Origin: Bryobacterales bacterium
GTDB taxonomy: Bacteria; Acidobacteriota; Terriglobia; Bryobacterales; Bryobacteraceae
Assembly (NCBI GenBank): GCA_003166865.1
Contig: PMUP01000088.1
Coordinates: 75,983-139,982, forward strand
Length of the DNA stretch: 64,000 nucleotides
Reading direction: 5' to 3'
The stretch's first letter is position 1. The number at the start of each line of letters is the position of its first letter. Positions 38,708 through 46,380 of the stretch are shown here, in pieces. Both the position numbers and the translations under genes were made by a program. The notes under the pieces were generated by a model, which was given only the letters and a program-made list of their open reading frames with translations, made no database searches and was not told the origin of the DNA.

Positions 38708-38770
38708 ATCTTCTACTGCGCCTCAAATACGCTCAGTTGGTAGACGTTCCCACGCTACGTAAAGGTTGCA

Positions 38771-38795
38771 CTCGATACCCGTTGACTCGATACCC
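38771..38795. repeat. direct repeat of CTCGATACCC in a divergent promoter region
   Basis: CTCGATACCC occurs at 38771-38780 and 38786-38795, 15 bp apart start to start, between the TonB-like gene (minus) and the DCC/LMF gene (plus). It could be a paired regulator site or chance. Confidence 0.35.
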
Positions 38796-38871
38796 TACGA
38801 TCAAATTCTACCACTTCCCCGAATCCGTCAAGGGGTTTCGAGATCCTAGCGCCTACACTAGAAGATAGGGC

Positions 38872-40656
38872 ATGCCGGACGAACCTCTCTTGATATTCGA
38901 CGGGCACTGCGGCTTCTGTCGGATCTGGATTGAATACTGGAAGGTGATCACGCGCGGTCGTGTAGCTTACGCTCCATCGCAGGAGGTTGGCGGCCGCTAT
39001 CCTCAGATTCGGCCGGACGAGTTCGGGGAATCCGTTCAGCTAGTGATGCCGGCGGGGGAAGTGGTGCGCGGCGCGCGGGCGGTCTTCGTGACGCTAACCT
39101 ACGCTCCCGGAATGGCTTGGCTGCTGTGGACTTACCAGCACGTGCCTGGTTTCGCGGCGGTTACCGAGGGAGCCTACCGGTGGATCGCCGCGCATCGCAC
39201 GTTCTTCTATCACCTCACCCGGCTCACGTTCGGCAGGCGCATCCGGCCGCTCAAAACCGCAAAGGTGGAATGGCTTTTTCTGCGGTTGCTCGCGGCGGTC
39301 TATTTTGCGGCCTTTGCTTCGCTCGCGGTCCAGATCACGGGATTGATTGGGGATCGCGGCATTCTACCGGTTTCTGGCTACTTTGGGGCGGTGTCCAAGG
39401 TGTTCGGCGCGAGCGCCTATTGGAAGGTGCCCGCTATCTTCTGGGTCGCGCACTCCAACAGGTTTCTGGAGGCAGTGTGCTGGACGGGCGCTGCGATTTC
39501 GGTGCTGCTTTTCTCCGCGCTGCTAGCGGGCTACCTGGAACGAATTGCGCTGGTCTGCTTGTATGTCCTCTATCTGTCGCTGTCGACGGCCGGTCAGGAC
39601 TTCTTGTCCTTCCAATGGGACGCGTTGCTGCTGGAGACCGGCTTTCTCGCGATCTTCCTGGGCAATTCGAAGACCGTGGTCCTGTTGTTCCGCTGGTTGC
39701 TCTTCCGCCTGGTGTTTCTTTCGGGCGCTGTGAAACTGACCAGCCACGATCTCGTCTGGCGCAACTGGACGGCGCTGGTGTTCCATTACATGACGCAGCC
39801 GCTGCCGACGCCGGTCGCCTGGTACATGTATCAGCTCCCGCTCGGGTTCCAGCGCTTTTCCACTGCCACCGTGCTGTCGATCGAGCTGGTGGTCCCGTTC
39901 CTGTTTTTTGCGCCGCGGCGCTGGCGTTTCTGGGGCGCGGGTCTGGCGCTGTTTTTGCAAGTTCTGATTTTCTTGACTGGGAACTACACGTTTTTCAATT
40001 TGCTCACGATGGCGCTGTGTTTATTTCTCTTCGACGATTACGCGCTGGAGAAATTGCGGCTGCGCGCGCGCCATGCACGCACCAGTAGGCTAGCGGTGAT
40101 TCCCGCCGCGGCCGTTATTTTGGCCTTGAGCGTGTCCGGGGTGTGGCAGGTATTCTTCGCTGCTCCATTCGAATCGGAGAACGCCGTGGAGCGCGTTGCG
40201 GCGCCGTTTCAGATCGCCAATACTTACGGCTTGTTCGCTTCGATGACCACGTCGCGGCCGGAGATCATCGTCCAAGGATCCAACGACGGCGAGACCTGGA
40301 TCGACTACGAATTTCCCTTTAAGCCGGGCAATCTGCAACGAGCGCCCCGCTGGGTGGCGCCCTATCAGCCCCGGCTCGACTGGCAGATGTGGTTCGCGGC
40401 GCTATCGGGTTATCGAGGCTCGCCCTGGTTCACCAATTTCATGGCGCGTTTGCTCCAGGGGTCGCCCGCGGTGACAGGCCTGCTGGCCACGAATCCGTTT
40501 CCCGATGCGCCGCCCAGGTACGTTCGAGCGGAGCTGTTCGACTATTCGTTCACGGATTTCGCGACGCGCCGCGCGACGGGCCAGTGGTGGGCGCGCCAGC
40601 CGCGCGGGCTCTATTTTCCTCGGATTTCGCTGGAAGACGTGAAGTTGCGAGAATAG
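38872..40656 (+). CDS. DCC thiol-disulfide domain fused to lipase maturation factor-like membrane protein
   Basis: 594 aa. The first ~125 residues are a DUF393/DCC-type domain (LLIFDGHCGFCRIWIEYW; the DxxCxxC pair of cysteines is intact). A multi-pass region of about ten helices follows, with YWKVPAIFWVAHSNRFLEAV and QDFLSFQWDALLLETGFLAI as in lipase maturation factor-type proteins. The C-terminal soluble part (about 440-594) contains GSNDGETWIDYEFPFKPGN, also typical of that family. It probably assists membrane or secreted protein folding; the substrate is unknown. It is convergent with the PilZ gene, with a hairpin repeat between. Confidence 0.88.
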   Translation: MPDEPLLIFDGHCGFCRIWIEYWKVITRGRVAYAPSQEVGGRYPQIRPDEFGESVQLVMPAGEVVRGARAVFVTLTYAPGMAWLLWTYQHVPGFAAVTEGAYRWIAAHRTFFYHLTRLTFGRRIRPLKTAKVEWLFLRLLAAVYFAAFASLAVQITGLIGDRGILPVSGYFGAVSKVFGASAYWKVPAIFWVAHSNRFLEAVCWTGAAISVLLFSALLAGYLERIALVCLYVLYLSLSTAGQDFLSFQWDALLLETGFLAIFLGNSKTVVLLFRWLLFRLVFLSGAVKLTSHDLVWRNWTALVFHYMTQPLPTPVAWYMYQLPLGFQRFSTATVLSIELVVPFLFFAPRRWRFWGAGLALFLQVLIFLTGNYTFFNLLTMALCLFLFDDYALEKLRLRARHARTSRLAVIPAAAVILALSVSGVWQVFFAAPFESENAVERVAAPFQIANTYGLFASMTTSRPEIIVQGSNDGETWIDYEFPFKPGNLQRAPRWVAPYQPRLDWQMWFAALSGYRGSPWFTNFMARLLQGSPAVTGLLATNPFPDAPPRYVRAELFDYSFTDFATRRATGQWWARQPRGLYFPRISLEDVKLRE

Positions 40657-40665
40657 CCGGCCCTA

Positions 40666-40727
40666 GTGGGGCGGGCGCCCTCGCCCGCGCTGGACGCCCT
40701 CGTCCAGATCTGCCGTCACTGCCCCAC
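40666..40727. repeat. GC-rich hairpin repeat element, copy B (short)
   Basis: About 62 bp from GTGGGGCGGGCGCCC (40666) to GCCCCAC (40721-40727), sharing its start and the word GTCACTGC with copy A, but lacking the middle. It contains the perfect hairpin TGGACG/CGTCCA. It lies in the gap between two convergent genes. Confidence 0.65.
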
Positions 40728-40728
40728 G

Positions 40729-40998
40729 CTACCGAATCACGAAAAAGCCGGTTTCCACTTTATCACCGGCGATGCGGTTCCACATCACGCGGGCCTTGCC
40801 GTCCGCCACGGCATGCTGGAAATCGACCACCTGTCCGGTGTGCAACGCCACATAGGCGTGGATGGCGCGAAATCCGTTGGTGCTGTAGTCCATCAGTTGT
40901 CCAGTGATGTGTTGCGGGGAGGGATCGTCGAAGGAAAGCTTGAGCGGACCTCGGCCGGGGTAGCGTCGTTCGGAACGGCGATCGGCGGCTGACGACAT
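40729..40998 (-). CDS. PilZ-like domain protein
   Basis: 89 aa. The N-terminal RRSERRY (RxxxR) and the DYSTNGFRA motif (D/NxSxxG) match the c-di-GMP-binding PilZ fold, followed by beta strands ending RVMWNRIAGDKVETGFFVI. Short single-domain PilZ proteins act as effectors. A c-di-GMP-making protein (GGDEF) is encoded 1.2 kb away, but a link is only inferred. It lies immediately downstream of the sigma-54 activator gene on the same strand. Confidence 0.78.
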   Translation of the reverse strand: MSSAADRRSERRYPGRGPLKLSFDDPSPQHITGQLMDYSTNGFRAIHAYVALHTGQVVDFQHAVADGKARVMWNRIAGDKVETGFFVIR

Positions 40999-41019
40999 AT
41001 ATGGATCCGGTGGGTCTGC

Positions 41020-42066
41020 CTAGGAAGCGCAGGACTCCCGCACGGCCTCCCTTCCGTAAAGTTTCAGCTTACGGCTCAATGTCCTCCGCGAAATGCCCAG
41101 CAGTTCCGCGGCCCGTTGCTGATGACCGTTGGTCTGAGCCAGTACCCGCAAAATGGTGTTTTTTTCCATGCCATCCAAGTTGGCCGAGGGAACCGTGGTC
41201 ACGGGCGCCGATTCGGCGGGAACGCGTAGCGGAGCGAGCAACAGATCCCCGGCCCCGATTTCCGAGTCACGCGCCAGCACCGCGGCCTTGGTGACCACGT
41301 TGCGCAACTCGCGCACGTTGCCAGGCCAGCGATGCCGTTGCAATGCCTGCAGAGCATCCGCTGAAAAATGCCGGTCCAGGTTGGATTGTTTGAGGAAATG
41401 TTCCGCCAGCGGCACAATATCCTCGGCGCGCTCGCGCAGTGGAGGTACGCGCAGGCAAATCTGGCCCAAACGGTGATACAGGTCGCTTCGGAACTGCCCA
41501 GTCTCCACCATATGCTCCAGATCCTGATTGGTGGCGGCCACGATGCGCACGTCGACGGTCACCTTCCGAGTGCCGCCCAGCCGGAAGTACGCGACGCCAT
41601 CCAAGACTCGCAGGAGCTTCACTTGCATGCGCGGTTCCAATTCGCCTACTTCGTCCAAGAAAAGCGTTCCGTGGTTTGCCAATTCGAACAGCCCAGGCTT
41701 GGGGGAGTCGGCGCCGCTGAAGGCGCCCCTTTCGTAGCCGAACAATTCGCTTTCCACCAGATGCTCGGGTAGAGCGGCGCAACTGACATCCACCCAGGGC
41801 TTGGCGCAGCGTAGCGAGTAGTGGTGCACGGCGCGGGCGATCAACTCTTTACCGGAGCCGCTCTCGCCGGTAATCAAAACCGCGGCATTGGTTTGCGCGA
41901 TCCGCTCCACTAGTTCGATCAGCTGCTGCATCCCCGGGCTGGAAATAATCGCCGGCATGCCTAAATACAGCTTCGCCTGAGGGGTAATCGGCACTATCTC
42001 GCAATTCGGCGGTTTCAAGACACGCCAACATGGTACTTCAGTTCTGGTTCCCTTCAGGGGAATCAC
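41020..42066 (-). CDS. sigma-54 dependent transcriptional activator (no receiver domain)
   Basis: 348 aa. Only about 35 residues precede the AAA+ domain, so there is no receiver or sensor domain. Walker A GESGSGKE, the sigma-54 loop as GAFSGAD (the usual GAFTGA with Thr to Ser), Walker B TLFLDEVGEL and arginine-finger region LYHRLGQICLRVPPLRER are visible. The C-terminal Fis-type helix-turn-helix is RAAELLGISRRTLSRKL. It may be controlled by another protein, like PspF. It is followed by the PilZ gene and lies divergently from the HD-GYP/GGDEF gene. Confidence 0.93.
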   Translation of the reverse strand: MIPLKGTRTEVPCWRVLKPPNCEIVPITPQAKLYLGMPAIISSPGMQQLIELVERIAQTNAAVLITGESGSGKELIARAVHHYSLRCAKPWVDVSCAALPEHLVESELFGYERGAFSGADSPKPGLFELANHGTLFLDEVGELEPRMQVKLLRVLDGVAYFRLGGTRKVTVDVRIVAATNQDLEHMVETGQFRSDLYHRLGQICLRVPPLRERAEDIVPLAEHFLKQSNLDRHFSADALQALQRHRWPGNVRELRNVVTKAAVLARDSEIGAGDLLLAPLRVPAESAPVTTVPSANLDGMEKNTILRVLAQTNGHQQRAAELLGISRRTLSRKLKLYGREAVRESCAS

Positions 42067-42246
42067 CCAGGGGCTCCCAGGACAGAGTGTCCCATCTGGT
42101 CTGGCACATCAGGCGACAATTTGGCGTAGTCTCCTATCGGCGCGGGGCGCTTTTGCCGATCCATCAACTTGATAGCATCGTCAACTTTTGGCAGTGAATC
42201 TGCAATGTCACCAGCATTCATGCCTGGGTTGCCGATCGGGAAACCA

Positions 42247-44673
42247 ATGTCCTTCATTGCCAAGATCTACGTTTCGTCGATCGTACTGATCGGCGCGGCG
42301 GTCATGGCCATGCAGTTGGCCCAGTGGCAATCGCAGGATCTGTTGCGCTTCTGCTGCTATTTGCTCCTGTTCGTCTGCGCTTCACGCTTGAAGGTGTCGC
42401 TGCCAGGAATCACCGGCGCGCTTTCCGTGCTATTCATCTTCATTCTGTTCGGGATACTGGAGCTGACGCTGCCGGAGGCGTTGTTGCTGGGATGCGCGGC
42501 CATTTTGGTCCAATGCCTATGGAATTACCGGCAGCGGCCCCGCTGGCATCAAGTGCTCTTCAACCTGGGCAGCATGGCGATTACCATCGCCACCGCGGGC
42601 GCGGTCTTTCACTCGGCGCTGCTGCGGCATGGCGGCCTGGAGCCGGCGCTGCGGCTGTTGGTGACGGCCACGGCGTTCTTCGGGATGAATACGTTCCCGG
42701 TGGCCGCGGCTATTGCGCTCACCGAAGGCAAATCGCTCCGGCAGGTTTGGCGGGCATGCTACATCTGGTCGTTCCCTTACTACCTGCTGGGCGCGATCAT
42801 CGCGGGCGCGGCCAGCGCCCTAAACCGCCATTTCGGTTGGCAAACCGCCCTGCTGGCGGTCCCCGTGGTGTATCTGATTTATCGCTCTTATTACCTGTAC
42901 TTGGGGCGCATGGAAGACGAGAAGAAGCACGCCGAGGAAATGGCCTCGCTGCACCTGCGCACCATCGAGGCGCTGGCGTTGGCCATCGAAGCGAAGGATC
43001 ACACCACCCACGATCATTTGCAACGCGTGCAAGTCTACGCGGTGGAGATCGGCAAGGAACTATCCTTAAGCGAAACGCAGCTGGAGGCGTTGCGGGCGGC
43101 GGCCGTGCTGCACGACATCGGCAAACTGGCGGTGCCGGAGCACATCATCTCGAAACCTGGAAAGCTGACGCGCGAAGAGTTCGAGAAAATGAAGATCCAT
43201 CCGGTGGTGGGCGCCGAGATTCTGGAGCGCGTGCGCTTTCCATATCCAGTGACGCCAATCGTGCGCTCGCATCATGAACGCTGGGATGGCACGGGATATC
43301 CGGATGGCTTGAAGGGCGAACAGATTCCGATCGGCGCGCGGGTTCTGGCGGCGGTGGATTGCTTGGACGCGCTCGCATCCGACCGGCAGTATCGCCGGGC
43401 GCTTCCGCTCGAGGAAGCCATGCAGAAGGTGGCTGCTGAGTCGGGAATTGGCTTTGATCCCCAGGTGGTGGAGGTCTTGCGCCGGCGTTACGTGGAACTG
43501 GAAGCTTTGGCGCAGGCCGGGGAAGTGGAGCGGGCCACGCTTTCCACTGGCGTCAAAGTGGAGCGCGGGCTCGAACCGGCCGCTGGGTTCGAAAGCACCT
43601 ACCGCCCGCCGGCCGCCGATCCGCCGGACAACTTCCTCAACTCCATAGCGGCGGCTCGCCAGGAGGTGCAAAACCTGTTTGAGCTGGCCCAGGACTTGGG
43701 CAATTCTCTCAGCCTGAACGAAACCCTGTCGCTACTGGCGATGCGGCTGAAGCGCATGATTCCCTACGATTCGCTGGCTATTTATGTTTTGCGGGACGAC
43801 CGGCTGCGGGCCGAATATGTCAACGGCGAGAACTTTCGGCTGTTTTCCTCGCTCGAGATCCCGCTCGGTCAGGGCCTATCGGGCTGGGTGGCGGAGAAAC
43901 GCAAGCCGATTGTCAACGGCAATCCGTCGGTGGAGCCCGGCTATTTGGACGATGAAACCAAGTTCACCACCATGCGCAGCGCCCTGGCTGTGCCGCTCAT
44001 CGGATTGAACGGGACGGTCAGCGTCCTGACGCTGTATCGCACGGAACGCGACGCGTTCACCAACGACCATTTGCGCATTTTGCTCTCGATCGTGCCAAAG
44101 CTGGCGCTCTCCATCGAAAATGCGCTGCGTTTCCAGCAGGCCGAAAGCTCCGCGTCCACCGATTACATGACGGGGCTGCCCAACGCACGGTCGCTGTTCC
44201 TGCACCTGGATGGAGAATTGGCGCGCTGCCGCCGCCTGAATTCGCCGCTGCTGGTTCTGGTGTGCGACATGAACGGGTTCAAGCAGGTGAATGACAAGTA
44301 CGGACACCTGGAGGGCAATCGAGTGTTGCATTCGGTGGCCAAGAAATTGAAGGAATCCTGCCGCGAGTACGACTATGTGGCTCGCATGGGCGGCGATGAA
44401 TTCGTGCTGGTGCTGCCGGGCCTGCAGCCAGACCAACTGCAGCAGAAGATGCAGCGCTTGAAAGCCATCACCGCGGAGGCCGGCCAGGACATTTGCGCCC
44501 AGGAGACGCTGTCGCTGAGCATCGGCCATGCCATGTTCCCCAATGACGGCGCGGATGCCGACCGGTTGCTGAGCGAAGCCGACCGGCGTATGTATATCGC
44601 CAAGCAAAAAGAGAAACTGGGTGTGGTTCCGCGGCGCGGCGGGTTTGAATTCGAGCCCACGGGCACCTGGTAG
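42247..44673 (+). CDS. membrane HD-GYP / GAF / GGDEF protein
   Basis: 808 aa. The start at 42247 leads straight into the first helix (IAKIYVSSIVLIGAAVMAM); an ATG at 42169 would add a charged leader. Order: about six membrane helices (to ~215), HD-GYP phosphodiesterase domain (HDIGKLAVPEHI about 289; HHERWDGTGYPDG about 345), GAF (about 490-630) and GGDEF cyclase (GGDEFVLVLPG about 715). An RxxD inhibitory site (REYD) lies five residues before GGDEF. Both enzymes thus look active on c-di-GMP. It lies divergently from the sigma-54 activator. Confidence 0.93.
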   Translation: MSFIAKIYVSSIVLIGAAVMAMQLAQWQSQDLLRFCCYLLLFVCASRLKVSLPGITGALSVLFIFILFGILELTLPEALLLGCAAILVQCLWNYRQRPRWHQVLFNLGSMAITIATAGAVFHSALLRHGGLEPALRLLVTATAFFGMNTFPVAAAIALTEGKSLRQVWRACYIWSFPYYLLGAIIAGAASALNRHFGWQTALLAVPVVYLIYRSYYLYLGRMEDEKKHAEEMASLHLRTIEALALAIEAKDHTTHDHLQRVQVYAVEIGKELSLSETQLEALRAAAVLHDIGKLAVPEHIISKPGKLTREEFEKMKIHPVVGAEILERVRFPYPVTPIVRSHHERWDGTGYPDGLKGEQIPIGARVLAAVDCLDALASDRQYRRALPLEEAMQKVAAESGIGFDPQVVEVLRRRYVELEALAQAGEVERATLSTGVKVERGLEPAAGFESTYRPPAADPPDNFLNSIAAARQEVQNLFELAQDLGNSLSLNETLSLLAMRLKRMIPYDSLAIYVLRDDRLRAEYVNGENFRLFSSLEIPLGQGLSGWVAEKRKPIVNGNPSVEPGYLDDETKFTTMRSALAVPLIGLNGTVSVLTLYRTERDAFTNDHLRILLSIVPKLALSIENALRFQQAESSASTDYMTGLPNARSLFLHLDGELARCRRLNSPLLVLVCDMNGFKQVNDKYGHLEGNRVLHSVAKKLKESCREYDYVARMGGDEFVLVLPGLQPDQLQQKMQRLKAITAEAGQDICAQETLSLSIGHAMFPNDGADADRLLSEADRRMYIAKQKEKLGVVPRRGGFEFEPTGTW

Positions 44674-44680
44674 GCGCCGG

Positions 44681-45571
44681 ATGCTTTCCCTCCTGTTGCG
44701 CCAAGCCCGGCGAATCCTGCTGACCGTCCTGTTGGGCGGTCTGCTCGGTGCGACGCTGGTTCGGTTGGGGCCTGGTTTTGGCGTCGATGAGCGGGAACTC
44801 GATAACCGGCTCAGCGCGGATAGCCAGCAGGCGATACGTATGGAGCGTGCCAAAGAAAACAACATCGCGCTGTTTTATGTTCGCTACCTGGGAGGCTTTC
44901 TACACGGCGATTTTGGATTTTCACGGTCGCTGAATCGGCCGGTAGCGGAGTTGCTCAAAGAGCGGCTGCCACTGACCCTGGAATCGCTCGGCTATGGCGT
45001 ATTCGGCGGAGCCTCCATGGGCCTCGTGCTGGCGTTGCTGACGGTCTGGTGGCGCGCTCCCGGATCGGATTTGGTGCCCGCGCTACTCAGCGGCTTGTGC
45101 CTGGCCGCACCGGCGGCGATCATCGCGCTGGTGCTGCTTTGGATTGGCGTTGCCAGCCGCTGGGCAATTGCGCTGGTGGTGTTTCCGCACGTCTACCGTT
45201 ACGCCAAGAATCAGCTCATCGCTACTTCGCAGTCGCCTCACGTGGTGGCCGCGGAGGCCAAGGGGCTGAGCAGTTGGCGCGTGCTGTGGGCGCACGTTTT
45301 CACTCCCGCGGCGCCGCAACTGGCGGCTCTGGCCGGCATCTCGGTCAGTCTGGCCTTTGGCGCGTCAATCCCGATTGAAGTGATTTGCGATACGCCGGGA
45401 GTCGGGCAACTGGCTTGGCGCGCGGCCATGGATCGCGACTTGCCGATGCTAGTCACTATCACCGTGCTGGTGGCGCTGATGACGCTGGTGGTGAACAGCC
45501 TGGCGGACTTGGCGTTGGCCGCCTGGAAGAATAACACGGTGCCGCCGGCGGCCGGGAGCGCACCGGCATGA
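44681..45571 (+). CDS. peptide/nickel-type ABC transporter permease (DppB-like)
   Basis: 296-aa inner-membrane permease, six helices, of the OppB/DppB type. The N-terminal FLHGDFGFSRSLNRPVAELL and the EAA loop EAKGLSSWRVLWAHVFTPA are typical. The ATG at 44681 is chosen because the previous gene ends at 44673 and the helix LLRQARRILLTVLLGG follows at once. It overlaps the next permease by 4 bp (ATGA). It is the first gene of a four-gene uptake operon. Confidence 0.92.
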   Translation: MLSLLLRQARRILLTVLLGGLLGATLVRLGPGFGVDERELDNRLSADSQQAIRMERAKENNIALFYVRYLGGFLHGDFGFSRSLNRPVAELLKERLPLTLESLGYGVFGGASMGLVLALLTVWWRAPGSDLVPALLSGLCLAAPAAIIALVLLWIGVASRWAIALVVFPHVYRYAKNQLIATSQSPHVVAAEAKGLSSWRVLWAHVFTPAAPQLAALAGISVSLAFGASIPIEVICDTPGVGQLAWRAAMDRDLPMLVTITVLVALMTLVVNSLADLALAAWKNNTVPPAAGSAPA

Positions 45572-46380
45572 GCTTCAAGCAGAAGTTCGCGCTGGCCATA
45601 TTGGGGGTGGCGGTGGTAGCGTCGCTGGGAGCCGGCTACTTGGTCCAGTCTTCCTATTCCGAACAGTTTCGCGATGCCATCAGCGCTCCTCCGTCGGCCC
45701 GGTTTTGGCTTGGTACCGACGAACTGGGGCGCGATCGCTTTGCGCGGCTGTTATATGGCACGCGCGTTTCGATGTTGCTCGCGCCGGCCGCGGCGCTGCT
45801 CGCGACACTTATCGCGGGGCTTATTGGAGGTGCAGCGGGATACTTGGGCGGACGCTGGGAGCGGATGATCACGGCCGGCGTCGATCTGTTCCTCTCGCTT
45901 CCCTGGCTGTTCCTGCTGCTGGCCGTGCGGGCCTTGTTGCCGCTCAACACTTCACCAGTGATGTCCGTAATGATCACGTTCCTGCTGCTGGGATGCCTGG
46001 GATGGGCTGGGCCCGCGCGCATAATCCGCGCTGGGACCCGAACACTGGTGAACTCGGACTTCCTGGTGCAAGCCAGCGCCAGTGGAGTTTCGCGCTGGCG
46101 TTTATTCTGGCGCCACCTGCTCCCGAACCTGCGGCCAGTTCTGTTAGCCCAATTCTGGATTTCGATCCCGCTGTTCATCTTGAGCGAAGCCAATCTCGGG
46201 CTGCTCGGATTGGGCGTGTCCGAACCGCTGCCGTCCTGGGGCGCAATGTTGCGGGATCTCGAGAATTACTCGGCCGTGCTGCAAAACCCCTGGATGCTGG
46301 CGCCGGCGGTGCTGCTGGTGGCCGTGGTCGGCTGCTTACAGCTTTTGCTGGGAACCGAGGAGCGCGGCGTGTCATGCTGA
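45568..46380 (+). CDS. peptide/nickel-type ABC transporter permease (DppC-like)
   Basis: 270-aa OppC/DppC-type permease partner. LGTDELGRDRFARLLYGTR (the standard DppC entry motif) and EAA loop SGVSRWRLFWRHLLPNLRP are seen. The start overlaps dppB by 4 bp, and the 3' end overlaps the start of the binding-protein gene by 7 bp. Confidence 0.92.
   Translation: MSFKQKFALAILGVAVVASLGAGYLVQSSYSEQFRDAISAPPSARFWLGTDELGRDRFARLLYGTRVSMLLAPAAALLATLIAGLIGGAAGYLGGRWERMITAGVDLFLSLPWLFLLLAVRALLPLNTSPVMSVMITFLLLGCLGWAGPARIIRAGTRTLVNSDFLVQASASGVSRWRLFWRHLLPNLRPVLLAQFWISIPLFILSEANLGLLGLGVSEPLPSWGAMLRDLENYSAVLQNPWMLAPAVLLVAVVGCLQLLLGTEERGVSC

Noticed and set aside
42060-42168. Possible sigma-54 promoter (TGGCAC) between the activator and the HD-GYP gene
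   Set aside because: TGGCAC is present near 42099 but the -12 element at the right distance reads GGCG, not TTGC; the GG-N10-GC spacing fails.
45705-46373. Very long open frame upstream of the solute-binding protein start
   Set aside because: It overlaps the permease gene in another frame and lacks family similarity; the signal peptide begins at 46374/46380.
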